From the NCBI GenBank assembly GCA_947085825.1, contig CAMTXX010000110.1, positions 1 to 7,845 on the forward strand: a stretch of 7,845 bases of DNA. The letters are read 5' to 3'. The position numbers and the translations under genes were made by a program. Each line of letters starts with the position of its first letter. Within the stretch, counting starts at the first letter, position 1. The stretch comes from JAOUFP01 sp947085825 (GTDB taxonomy: Bacteria; Nitrospirota; Thermodesulfovibrionia; Thermodesulfovibrionales; UBA6898). Under the pieces are notes generated by a model. The model saw only the letters and a list, made by a program, of their open reading frames with translations. It did no database searches and was not told the origin of the DNA. This document shows, in pieces, positions 1 to 5,016 of the stretch.

Positions 1-48
1 AAGCGCCGCTTCGAATTTCAGTTTCAGATCATTCAGTATCTTCTTCAT
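1..48 (-). CDS. 5' end of an unidentified gene (partial)
   Basis: On the minus strand an ATG at 48 opens sixteen codons reading MKKILNDLKLKFEAAL, running off the window edge. A purine-rich GAGGAG (plus-strand 52-57) lies just upstream, and the next in-frame upstream ATG is followed at once by a stop, so this start is favoured. The peptide is an amphipathic, charged helix and too short to assign. Many proteins, including some aminoacyl-tRNA synthetases, begin this way, so no function is claimed. It is divergent from the PIN remnant that follows. Confidence 0.4.
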   Translation of the reverse strand, partial: MKKILNDLKLKFEAAL

Positions 49-110
49 TCTCTCCTCGGTTACTCCATTTTGATTTTTTGCCAATCTCGTTGTAACCTAT
101 TGTAGTATAT

Positions 111-436
111 GACGGTTTAGTTTATAAACAGACACTATTTATATTACATTTATTAGTCTTACCGAGATTTTTTATATTACGGCTCGGGAACAGAGCGAAT
201 CAGAGGCGCTGAATAGAATTAAGCTTGTCCAATCACTCGCAGTTCGCATATATGAATCCGAAGAAAACCTTAATATAACGGCAGGCAAATTAAAAGCTAA
301 AAATAGTATATCTTTGGCAGATGCATATATCGCTGCACTGTGTCAGGATTGCAAAGGAATTCTTGTTCACAAAGACCCTGAATACGAGAAATTATCAACT
401 CTGATTAAAGAATTCAGATTGCCTTATAAAACCGTC
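111..436. repeat. Imperfect inverted repeat flanking the PIN remnant
   Basis: GACGGTTTAGTTTATAA at 111-127 is mirrored by TTATAAAACCGTC at 424-436 (reverse complement GACGGTTTTATAA). The arms match over 13 bases with a 4-base insertion in the left arm. The right arm lies in the last codons of the PIN fragment and the left arm lies just before its open frame begins. No clear target-site duplication is seen. A MITE-like element, an inverted-repeat template switch or chance are all possible. Confidence 0.35.
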
Positions 437-439
437 TAA
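128..439 (+). pseudogene. C-terminal part of a VapC-like PIN-domain toxin
   Basis: An open frame of 103 codons begins after a stop at 125-127 and ends at TAA 437-439. It contains no in-frame ATG. Recognisable PIN features are a strand-helix with YITFISLTEIFY (the conserved Glu of the second acidic motif), SLADAYIAAL (third acidic motif) and HKDPEYEKL (fourth). The N-terminal strand carrying the first catalytic Asp, about 25-35 residues in VapC proteins, is missing, as is any antitoxin gene. PIN toxins are Mg-dependent RNases; without the first Asp and a start codon this one should be inactive. The left edge coincides with an inverted-repeat arm, which suggests rearrangement rather than simple point decay. 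The family call is fairly sure; the specific VapC subgroup is not. Confidence 0.75.
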
Positions 440-478
440 ATATCCTAACCCTGCAACAAGGGAGGTTTTTTATATAAT

Positions 479-922
479 ATGCACGATTCGTCATTAACAA
501 AAATGCGCGGCTTTGTGGCTGCATATCTTGCGGAATTCGTGCATGCTCCGCTTGTAATTCTTGATATCGGCAGCCAGGCAGTTGAAGGCATGCAAACTTA
601 TAGGTCGTTGTTTTCCAGTCCAGCATGGTCATATCGCGGTTTAGATGTGACTGCCGGCGCAAATGTTGATGTGGTTCTTAACGATCCATATCAATGGCAT
701 GAGGTTGAGTCCGAAACCGCAGATGTTGTTGTTTCAGGGCAGGCGCTGGAACATATTGAATTTCCATGGGAAACTATGCGCGAAATTGCGCGTGTTTTGA
801 AGCCCGGCGGTGTTGCCTGTATAATTCATCGTTATCCATTAGACTGTTGGCGGATTTATCCTGATGGATGTTATGAACTGCCTGCGCTTTCTGAATGCCG
901 GCGGAGTCATTGTAATGCATGA
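479..922 (+). pseudogene. N-terminal part of a class I SAM methyltransferase, fused out of frame
   Basis: The 147-codon frame shows Rossmann-fold methyltransferase motifs: motif I VILDIGS (residues 26-32), GLDV with an acidic residue at 56, the DVVVSGQALEHIE stretch (82-94) and ARVLKPGG (104-111), followed by HRYPLDCWRIYPDG. In relatives this last motif continues into a C-terminal domain. Here, from about residue 131, the frame turns into an unrelated tail ending at 922. That tail is the out-of-frame reading of a second methyltransferase whose own frame opens at 864. GGAGG at 461-465 lies 13 bases before the ATG, a long but usable spacing. The substrate is unknown. HRYP-type methyltransferases are common in polysaccharide and secondary-metabolite loci. 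The enzyme is probably non-functional because its C-terminal part is lost. Confidence 0.7.
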
Positions 923-1253
923 CTGCTATCCAGCGTCTGAAGCAGAGGCGTGTCCGTGCGAGGCAGAGGCTAAAAAGATGCCGGGCTTTGACGGCAATTG
1001 GACAGGCGATGTGTGGAAAACAATTGTGCACCTGAGGGCTGCGCGCGATGATATAAATATTTTTGTGCTTGACGCAGACCATGGCGCTGGAATACTGACC
1101 AGAGAGAAAAACGAATCTCAAATTAATATGAATATAGAACATATAAAGGATCTGACTTTTAGCGATCTGAGAAAAGACCCTCAGGGCTTAATTAATCTAA
1201 AACCGGCTTCATGGTTTGCTCAATGGCTGGAGAAACGCAAACTATCCGCATAA
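864..1253 (+). pseudogene. C-terminal part of a second methyltransferase
   Basis: This frame overlaps the preceding one by 59 bases in a different phase. Its first residues, LRFLNAGGVIVMHDC (7-21), match the strand-and-HDC segment near the end of Methyltransf_24-type SAM methyltransferases. GDVWKTIVHLRA (48-59) and the FVLDADHGAGIL strand (67-78) follow. The SAM-binding N-terminal half (motif I) is absent. The ATG at 864 has no Shine-Dalgarno site and lies inside the upstream frame, so it is an accidental start at a deletion junction rather than a gene start. The piece ends at TAA 1251-1253. With the upstream fragment it forms a chimera of two tandem methyltransferase genes, joined near 861-870 with loss of frame. 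Confidence 0.7.
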
Positions 1254-1264
1254 AAATGAAATCA

Positions 1265-1287
1265 AACATTATAGAGCCTCTGATGTT
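1265..1287 (-). terminator. Possible terminator for the HDAC-family gene
   Basis: AACAT (1265-1269) pairs with ATGTT (1283-1287), with a further AGAG/CTCT pairing inside. Reading on the minus strand, the hairpin overlaps the stop codon and is followed by a T-rich run (TGATTTCATTTTTATG). It lies between convergent genes. The stem is short, so this is tentative. Confidence 0.3.
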
Positions 1288-2200
1288 ATCTCAGCATTTC
1301 TTGAATTGTAATCAATACTGATCTGCCCAGCGCCTGGAGGTCATAACCTCCTTCGAGAGCAAATATAAAAGGCAGTGACGAGCATGAAAGAATGCCTTTT
1401 ACAATATTTCTTATGCCTTCGTCAGAGACCTTAATCCCTGAAAGGGGGTCATTGGCATGTATGTCATACCCTGCTGAGACCATAATCATGTCAGGCGCAA
1501 AATTTTTTACGAGGGAAGGAAGCGCCTCATTGTAAACAGAGAAGTATTTCTTGTCGCCAAGCCCGTGGTCTATTGGCACGTTACAAGTAAAACCCTTTCC
1601 CTTTCCTCTGCCATTTTCAGATTCATCACCTGTCCCTGGATAGTGCGGATACTGGTGGGAGCTGAAATAAAAGATCGTATCGTCCTCCTCAAACATATGC
1701 TGCGTGCCGTTTCCGTGATGCACATCAAAATCTATGATGAAAATCTTTTTGTATCCATTCTTCTGGGCATATCTTGCGCCGACTGCTATGTTATTGAATA
1801 TGCAGAAGCCCATTGCCCTGCCTGCCTCAGCATGATGTCCCGGAGGCCTGACAGCGCAGAAGGCCCTCTCAACCTCTCCTTTTTTGCATCTGTCTATTGC
1901 CTCTGTCACAGCGCCTGCGGCATATAGCGCAGCTTCAAGGCTGTTTGCTGATATGTATGTGTCAGGGTCGGCATAGCCGGCTCTCATTCCCTTAAGCCTC
2001 TCAATATAATCGTGCGTATGCACAGCCTCTATCTCACTGAAATCAGCCTTGCGGGGTTTTATGTGAATGAGTTTGTCCCAAATCTCTGAGGATTTAAGCG
2101 CGTCAATGATTGCGATTAATCTCTCTTTGCATTCAGGGTGCCACTCCGGAGTTTCGTGCGCAAGGAATATATCGTCATATATTAATCCGACCTTTTTCAT
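1286..2200 (-). CDS. Histone-deacetylase-family (AcuC/acetylpolyamine-type) amidohydrolase
   Basis: The 304-residue protein is a complete HDAC-superfamily zinc amidohydrolase of normal bacterial length. Visible motifs in order are: RPPGHHAE (118-125, catalytic His pair 122-123); GFCIFNNIAVGA (131-142); IDFDVHHGNGTQ (156-167), giving likely Zn ligands D159 and H161; SAGYDIHANDPL (242-253), giving D246 as third ligand; and EGGYD (283-287), supplying the transition-state Tyr at 286. The family removes acyl groups from lysine, polyamines or related amides in the cytoplasm; the substrate here cannot be told. No signal peptide is seen. The ATG is preceded by an A+T-rich stretch without a clear Shine-Dalgarno site. 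It stands alone, convergent with the methyltransferase chimera and divergent from the TA cluster, and it is the best-preserved housekeeping-type gene in the window. Confidence 0.93.
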   Translation of the reverse strand: MKKVGLIYDDIFLAHETPEWHPECKERLIAIIDALKSSEIWDKLIHIKPRKADFSEIEAVHTHDYIERLKGMRAGYADPDTYISANSLEAALYAAGAVTEAIDRCKKGEVERAFCAVRPPGHHAEAGRAMGFCIFNNIAVGARYAQKNGYKKIFIIDFDVHHGNGTQHMFEEDDTIFYFSSHQYPHYPGTGDESENGRGKGKGFTCNVPIDHGLGDKKYFSVYNEALPSLVKNFAPDMIMVSAGYDIHANDPLSGIKVSDEGIRNIVKGILSCSSLPFIFALEGGYDLQALGRSVLITIQEMLR

Positions 2201-2253
2201 TACTGAAATAATAATGGGTATTTAAATAATAAGGCAATGTGAAAATTACCTTG

Positions 2254-2295
2254 ACCCCGTTAGAAAACAAGCCCTGTCCAATTTTCTAACGGGGT
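2254..2295. promoter_or_regulatory. Large palindrome abutting the -35 box, copy 1 (candidate operator)
   Basis: ACCCCGTTAGAAAA (2254-2267) and TTTTCTAACGGGGT (2282-2295) are perfect 14-bp inverted arms around a 14-base spacer. The right arm ends on the first base of the TTGACA promoter element, so a protein bound here would block RNA polymerase. A cruciform or bidirectional stem is also possible. The HicB-like protein downstream has no visible helix-turn-helix, so the binder is unknown. Confidence 0.65.
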
Positions 2296-2323
2296 TGACA
2301 GAAATAGCCCTGTTTTGTATATT
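2295..2323 (+). promoter_or_regulatory. Sigma-70-type promoter, copy 1
   Basis: TTGACA (2295-2300), a 17-base spacer, then TATATT (2318-2323): a full -35 match and a 5/6 -10 match. The same promoter is conserved at 6390-6418. Transcription would start near 2330, ahead of the antitoxin remnant and the nuclease-like gene. Confidence 0.75.
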
Positions 2324-2353
2324 GAATTGTGAATACTCTTTTAAGGGGGAGAG

Positions 2354-2501
2354 ATGGATTATAGCCAGAATACCGGAACTTGATTTTATAGCTCAGGGCG
2401 AAACAATAGAGAAAGCGAAAGAAAACCTAAAGGAAGTTACAAGGATTCAATTAGCAGAGATGAAAGAGATGGGAACAAATGGCAATGAATTACATAGATA
2501 A
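2354..2501 (+). pseudogene. HicB-like antitoxin remnant, out of frame with its start
   Basis: The body reads WIIARIPELDFIAQGETIEK and onward to EMKEMGT, matching residues 17-58 of the intact antitoxin at 6449 closely. The copy has lost the 50 bp that encodes the N-terminal strand. The surviving ATG at 2354, placed after AAGGGGGAGAG like the intact gene's start, now reads nine codons and stops at 2381-2383. The HicB frame has no ATG. The only usable upstream codon, TTG 2295, is itself the promoter -35 box and so is not transcribed. The C-terminus is also replaced: after MGT it ends NGNELHR at 2501, overlapping the next gene. It is therefore probably a leader or pseudogene rather than a working antitoxin. 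Mostly synonymous differences from copy 2 show it was selected for protein before decay. Confidence 0.7.
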
Positions 2502-2790
2502 GTTTGGCAATTCTATAGAACTGACAGAAGAGAGATGGAATCATATTGTAAAAGAACATCCTGAAATATTATCTTTTAAAGACAGAATAGCTGATGTCCT
2601 TAAAGAGCCTGATTACATTAAAAGAAGCGGCAGGGATGCAGATGTTTTGATTTATTATAAGTTTTACGATGATATCCTTGAAGGAAAATATCTTTTAGTT
2701 GTTGTTAAAAAGGATATACGGTCATTTGTTTTGACTGGCTATATTACGGATGCGATAAAAAAAGGAGAGACGTTATGGGAAAAGAAATGA
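2479..2790 (+). CDS. BECR/PBECR-type nuclease-like protein (putative TA toxin)
   Basis: The 103-residue protein has the layout of small barnase-EndoU-colicin-RelE (BECR)-fold nuclease-like proteins. These features are an FGNSIELTEERWNHIVKEHPE opening (ELTxERWxHI..HPE motif, residues about 13-27), DRIADVLKEPDYIKRS, a YYKFYDD segment, KYLLVVVKKD and a final strand VLTGYITDAIKKGE. Such proteins are found as phage- or TA-linked putative RNases; activity here is inferred. ATG 2479 overlaps the antitoxin remnant by 23 bases; ATG 2485 is an equally possible start, with GGGA 2471-2474 better spaced to it. It overlaps the DUF2283 gene downstream by 16 bases, suggesting translational coupling. It is probably transcribed from the promoter at 2295, which belongs to a foreign HicB-like module. 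Confidence 0.65.
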   Translation: MAMNYIDKFGNSIELTEERWNHIVKEHPEILSFKDRIADVLKEPDYIKRSGRDADVLIYYKFYDDILEGKYLLVVVKKDIRSFVLTGYITDAIKKGETLWEKK

Positions 2791-3005
2791 GAATGAGTTA
2801 TGATGAAGAAGGCGACATCCTCGATGTTTCCATAGGCGCCCCTGCAGAGGCAATCTCACGAGAGGTGGAGGATGATTTTTTTGTCAGGGTTTCGCCCGGA
2901 ACAGGAGATGTGGTTGGTTTTTCGATAATCAACTTTAAAAAATGGTTTAAAGATGAAAAAGATGAGAAAGTTCTCCCGATAAAAGGTGAGCTTGTATTTT
3001 CATGA
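2775..3005 (+). CDS. DUF2283 family protein (putative antitoxin partner)
   Basis: The 76-residue protein matches the DUF2283 pattern: MSYDEEGDILDVSIG near the start, an AISREVEDDFFVRVSP strand pair and GDVVGFSIINFKKWF near the middle, followed by a charged tail. GGAGA at 2763-2767 precedes ATG 2775 at good spacing, and the start lies inside the end of the nuclease-like gene. DUF2283 proteins often sit beside small toxin-like proteins (typically DUF4258), so an antitoxin role for the upstream BECR-like protein is a reasonable inference, not shown. It is complete and ends at TGA 3003-3005. Confidence 0.75.
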   Translation: MGKEMRMSYDEEGDILDVSIGAPAEAISREVEDDFFVRVSPGTGDVVGFSIINFKKWFKDEKDEKVLPIKGELVFS

Positions 3006-3045
3006 AATCTGATAGTGGGCAATATAAAACGATGTGAATACTTGC

Positions 3046-3133
3046 TGTCATTCCCGCTTGCCTGCCTATGCGGTGCACGCAGACAGGTCGGGAATCCTTC
3101 TTTAAGAACGATGCCGGACAAGCCAGCATGACA
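3046..3133. repeat. Dispersed palindromic repeat (TGTCATTCCCG type)
   Basis: The element opens with TGTCAT (3046-3051) and closes with ATGACA (3128-3133). Inside it, ATTCCCG (3050-3056) pairs with CGGGAAT (3089-3095) around a smaller TGCG/CGCA hairpin, and ATGCCGG (3111-3117) pairs with CCAGCAT (3123-3129) with one mismatch. Repeats of this kind are scattered through intergenic regions of several sulfate-reducing and Nitrospirota-like genomes. It fills most of the gap after the DUF2283 gene. The rest of 3006-3226 shows nothing assignable. Confidence 0.6.
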
Positions 3134-3226
3134 ACTAATTTAAGTCTTTTACTATACAAGTCCGGCTGGTATCTTCTCTTCTCTAAGGATTGTGTTGTGG
3201 TTTATGGCGAGTAGCGGCGATTGATA

Positions 3227-3261
3227 GACATGAGGGGCGCATATACTGCGCCCTTCATGTC
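3227..3261 (-). terminator. Strong hairpin directly after the parE stop
   Basis: GACATGAGGGGCGCA (3227-3241) and TGCGCCCTTCATGTC (3247-3261) form a 15-bp stem with one G-T wobble and a five-base loop. The stem starts at the parE stop codon on the minus strand. No T-run follows in either direction, so it may be an mRNA 3'-end stabiliser or a weak terminator rather than a classical intrinsic terminator. Confidence 0.5.
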
Positions 3262-3548
3262 TAAAATAAAGCGTCAATGTCCATCATGCCATGCAAAACT
3301 CTCACGATCTCAATACCGTCAGGAATCGGCATATAGAAAATGAGATATCTGCCGACCGGGAAACTTCGCAAACCTCGATGGAGTTCACCACGGTTTCTTC
3401 CCATATTTTTGAATTGCGCGAGTTTACTGCTGGTTTCTGCAATTTCGTCGAGGAGTTTATCCGCACTGTCGGGGTTATCTTGGGCGATGAACCACCATAT
3501 TTCGTTAAGGTCATTTTCAGCCGCAGGGCTTTTCAGAATTCTCGACAT
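3261..3548 (-). CDS. parE: ParE/RelE-family toxin
   Basis: The 95-residue protein has the full ParE-type layout. It opens with MSRILKSPAAENDLNEIWWF, followed by an Ala/Asp-rich helical hairpin, MGRNRGELHRGLRSFPVGRY at about residues 49-68, LIFYMPIPDGIEIVRVLHG and the closing MDIDALF. Length and the RSFPVGRYLIFY core match type II toxins of the ParE branch, which act on DNA gyrase in characterised cases; the target here is not shown. Its ATG shares one base with the parD stop (TGATG), typical of coupled antitoxin-toxin expression. A strong hairpin follows immediately. It appears intact. Confidence 0.9.
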   Translation of the reverse strand: MSRILKSPAAENDLNEIWWFIAQDNPDSADKLLDEIAETSSKLAQFKNMGRNRGELHRGLRSFPVGRYLIFYMPIPDGIEIVRVLHGMMDIDALF

Positions 3549-3817
3549 CAGACGTGTGCCTTATGTTTTTGTGCTGCATTGAGCCGTTTACGGCCTTGTG
3601 TCTTAATAGCCTTAATATTTAAAGGCGTCGGTTCACCACTATCCAATCCTTTTTTTATTTCGGCCCTAAGTTCTTCGATACGCACGGATTGCCTGTGGTC
3701 TCGATCAGCAAGAAGGCGCAAAGCTTCTCGCACAACCTCGCTTGCGGAACCGTAATGACCGCTCTCGACCTTATTTTTTACCAGCTTTTCAAGTTGTGGT
3801 GTAAGTGAAATGTTCAT
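3548..3817 (-). CDS. parD: ParD-like ribbon-helix-helix antitoxin
   Basis: The start is placed at ATG 3817, giving 89 residues beginning MNISLTPQLEKLV, because AGGAGGA (3827-3833) sits nine bases upstream. A longer frame from 3862 lacks such a site. Residues 1-40 fit the ParD ribbon-helix-helix fold: a short strand NISL, then helices through GHYGSASEVVREALRLL. The charged C-terminal region would wrap the toxin. The protein should bind ParE and repress its own operon. It is the first gene of a two-gene operon and overlaps parE by one base. A short inverted repeat (ATAACA/TGTTAT) upstream may be its operator. Confidence 0.9.
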   Translation of the reverse strand: MNISLTPQLEKLVKNKVESGHYGSASEVVREALRLLADRDHRQSVRIEELRAEIKKGLDSGEPTPLNIKAIKTQGRKRLNAAQKHKAHV

Positions 3818-3845
3818 AATATTGTTTCCTCCTATGCCATCAATA

Positions 3846-3872
3846 ATAACATACTTTGACATTCATTGTTAT
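3846..3872. promoter_or_regulatory. Possible ParD operator
   Basis: ATAACA (3846-3851) and TGTTAT (3867-3872) are perfect 6-bp inverted arms about 30-55 bases upstream of the parD start, where an autoregulatory operator would lie. The arms are short and A+T-rich, so chance is possible. No convincing -35/-10 pair was found. Confidence 0.3.
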
Positions 3873-3937
3873 AAGAAAATGAAGCAAAGAAGTACCCGCT
3901 TTAAGGCTATATCGTAGCTCTTGAAAAAGTCGATACC

Positions 3938-3988
3938 AACCAGCGCCTCCACAGCGACGCGCCGAAGGCGGCGCGTGAGGCGCGCGTT
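3938..3988. other. attC-like folded site ending at the 64-bp repeat
   Basis: Arranged as AAC (3938-3940), CA, GCGCCTC (3943-3949), a 7-base bulge, ACGCGCC (3957-3963), loop, GGCGCGT (3970-3976), GAGGCGC (3977-3983), GC, GTT (3986-3988). The outer AAC/GTT, a 7-bp second box and an asymmetric bulge mimic integron attC geometry. However, the left box is not a good RYYYAAC, GTTAGCA is not a full GTTRRRY, and no integrase gene is in view. A plain GC-rich hairpin is the default reading. Confidence 0.3.
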
Positions 3989-4049
3989 AGCAGGCTTTGA
4001 AGGTTCTATTTTTTCAGCAAGGCGAGTCGTGATCATGCTGAACTGAACT
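3986..4049. repeat. 64-bp direct repeat, copy 1
   Basis: From GTTAGCAGGCTTTGAAGG to GCTGAACTGAACT this stretch is repeated at 5324-5387 with one difference (A4020 versus G5358). The identity starts at GTT in both copies. The two copies bracket the vapBC pair and the HU-like gene. The stretch 3873-4082 holds no convincing gene, only this repeat and the hairpin before it. Confidence 0.9.
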
Positions 4050-4079
4050 GACACCCGATACAACTGCGGCAGCAGAACA

Positions 4080-4088
4080 TGTTATAAT
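4080..4088 (+). promoter_or_regulatory. Extended -10 promoter for vapBC
   Basis: TGTTATAAT (4080-4088) is a TGnTATAAT extended -10 element 46 bases before the vapB start. No good -35 box is present at the usual distance, which fits an extended -10 promoter. Confidence 0.5.
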
Positions 4089-4102
4089 GGAGGGCATAAG
4101 AT

Positions 4103-4119
4103 ATGCGAACAAACCAAAA
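4103..4119 (+). repeat. 17-bp repeat upstream of vapB
   Basis: ATGCGAACAAACCAAAA here and ATGCAAACAAACCAAAA at 4982-4998 differ at one base. Each ends 15-18 bases before the Shine-Dalgarno/start region of its gene (vapB, HU-like). It could be a shared leader element or the edge of an old duplication. Confidence 0.5.
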
Positions 4120-4133
4120 GATGGAGGGAGGCA

Positions 4134-4370
4134 ATGATTTTAGAGAAGACTTTAAAAAAAGGGCTGGATTTAAATCTGCCCAAAGGGTTGATTGAAAAGG
4201 CCCATCTCATTGGAAGGGTAAATATTGTCGTTGAGAAAGATGAGATTGTCATCAGGAAGGTGTCAGAAAAACTTTGGTCTCCTGAAAGAATGGTTGGACT
4301 TGGGAAAGGGATTTTTAACAAGGACTCTGTAACCCTTCAAAAGGAACTCAGGGAAGAATGGAAGCTGTAA
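4134..4370 (+). CDS. vapB: VapB-like AbrB/SpoVT-fold antitoxin
   Basis: The 78-residue protein starts at ATG 4134 after a strong GGAGGGAGG (4123-4131). Its first half (LDLNLPKGLIEKAHLIGRVN then IVVEKDEIVIRKV, residues about 11-43) has the swapped-hairpin pattern of AbrB-type DNA-binding antitoxins: a short strand, LPK..IEKA helix and a VEKDEIVIRK hairpin. The C-terminal LQKELREEWKL would contact the toxin. It overlaps vapC by 13 bases and is likely autoregulated through the extended -10 promoter upstream. It is complete and well placed for its role of neutralising VapC and repressing the operon. Confidence 0.85.
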   Translation: MILEKTLKKGLDLNLPKGLIEKAHLIGRVNIVVEKDEIVIRKVSEKLWSPERMVGLGKGIFNKDSVTLQKELREEWKL

Positions 4371-4795
4371 AAAGGGTCGGACTTGATACAAATATCTTTA
4401 TGGGGATATTCCTTGAGGAGACTGATAAGTTAGAACCCTCCTTGCAAATATTAAAGCTGATTTCTGATGGAGACTTGGAAGGTGTTGTAAGCAGCATTTC
4501 ATTGATAGAGGTGGTTACCCTGTTTTACCAAAGAGGAGAAAGCTCAAAAGGGAAGAAAGCTATTGAGCTTATCAGATGCCTCCCAAATACAATGATTGTC
4601 GATGTTACTGCCGATATGTCTATAAATATTGCAGAAATCAAGGTTTCAGAAAAGCTATCGATAGCGGATGCCACCGTTTTAGCATCGGCGTTAGAACTAA
4701 CGTCCGATGCCTTTTTGACCTATGATAATGATTTTGCAAAGGTAAAGTGTATACGGTGCATGAAGCCTGAAGATTATCTGCAAATGTTGGAATAG
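4358..4795 (+). CDS. vapC: VapC PIN-domain RNase toxin
   Basis: The 145-residue protein is a full-length PIN domain. The acidic cluster is present: D10 in GLDTNIF, E51 in SLIEVVTLFY, D104 in SIADATVLA and D123/D125 in LTYDNDF. Proteins of this family are Mg-dependent RNases cutting tRNA or rRNA, kept inactive by the cognate VapB; the target here is not known. The start lies inside the vapB 3' end (13-base overlap), so translation is coupled. All key residues are intact, making this one of the few clearly complete TA pairs in the window. It is bracketed, together with the HU-like gene, by the 64-bp direct repeats. Confidence 0.9.
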   Translation: MEAVKRVGLDTNIFMGIFLEETDKLEPSLQILKLISDGDLEGVVSSISLIEVVTLFYQRGESSKGKKAIELIRCLPNTMIVDVTADMSINIAEIKVSEKLSIADATVLASALELTSDAFLTYDNDFAKVKCIRCMKPEDYLQMLE

Positions 4796-4897
4796 GAATG
4801 TAAGCAGGCTATTCCTGAAAATAAATGGAACAACATCAGAGAAAGACAATTTGCAGAAACTGGGCATATGAGTGCCATCAGTTCAAGGTGGGTATGA
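4796..4897 (+). pseudogene. Possible degraded transposase fragment
   Basis: Directly after the vapC stop, 33 open codons read ECKQAIPENKW..IRERQFAETGHM and then a stop. The pattern AIPxxxW then AET-H-M recalls a segment of IS1380-like transposases, with a frame break where the remainder would follow. No inverted repeats or longer match are visible, so this is a weak call. The rest of the gap to 5016 shows nothing else beyond the 17-bp repeat. Confidence 0.22.
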
Positions 4898-4981
4898 AAA
4901 ATATCCCTGGGCGTAAATTTGCAATCAAAAAGGCGGGCAGAAGGACTAAAATATGAAACCCGTCCCTGAATTTCATAGGAC

Positions 4982-4998
4982 ATGCAAACAAACCAAAA
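4982..4998 (+). repeat. 17-bp repeat upstream of the HU-like gene
   Basis: Second copy of the ATGCRAACAAACCAAAA element also found before vapB at 4103-4119. It is followed by AAAAGGAAG, the ribosome binding site of the HU-like gene. Confidence 0.5.
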
Positions 4999-5016
4999 AT
5001 TGAAAAGGAAGATGCT

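Larger units (their letters stand above)
2237..2477 (+). repeat. Promoter/palindrome/antitoxin-head block, copy 1 (shortened)
   Basis: From ATGTGAAAATTACC to GAGATGGGAACA this 241-bp stretch aligns with 6299-6622 (324 bp). The only gaps are 33 bp and 50 bp; 83 bp is exactly the length difference. The upstream non-coding part is nearly identical, while the coding part differs mostly at third codon positions. Outside these limits the two loci share nothing obvious. Confidence 0.85.

Noticed and set aside
1565..1927. Plus-strand frame inside the HDAC-family gene
   Set aside because: It lies antisense to a strongly conserved enzyme and shows no domain or ribosome site.
2254..2295. CCCCGTTAGAAAA palindrome as an integron attC site
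   Set aside because: The boxes are in the wrong order (GTTAGAA first, TTCTAAC last), whereas attC has RYYYAAC first and GTTRRRY last on both strands.
2295..2501. Full-length HicB-like gene starting at TTG 2295
   Set aside because: The TTG is the promoter -35 box, conserved in copy 2 where the real start is an ATG 54 bases after it; copy 1 has lost that start's frame.
3152..3229. Minus-strand stretch reading SPLLAINHNTILREEKIPAGLV
   Set aside because: It is only 25 codons without a start and I cannot place it in a family; it may be a remnant but is not supportable.
3869..4063. Minus-strand 64-codon frame over the 64-bp repeat
   Set aside because: It runs through a GC-rich hairpin, lacks a ribosome binding site and matches no family I can name with confidence; copy 2 of the repeat has no matching frame beyond the repeat.
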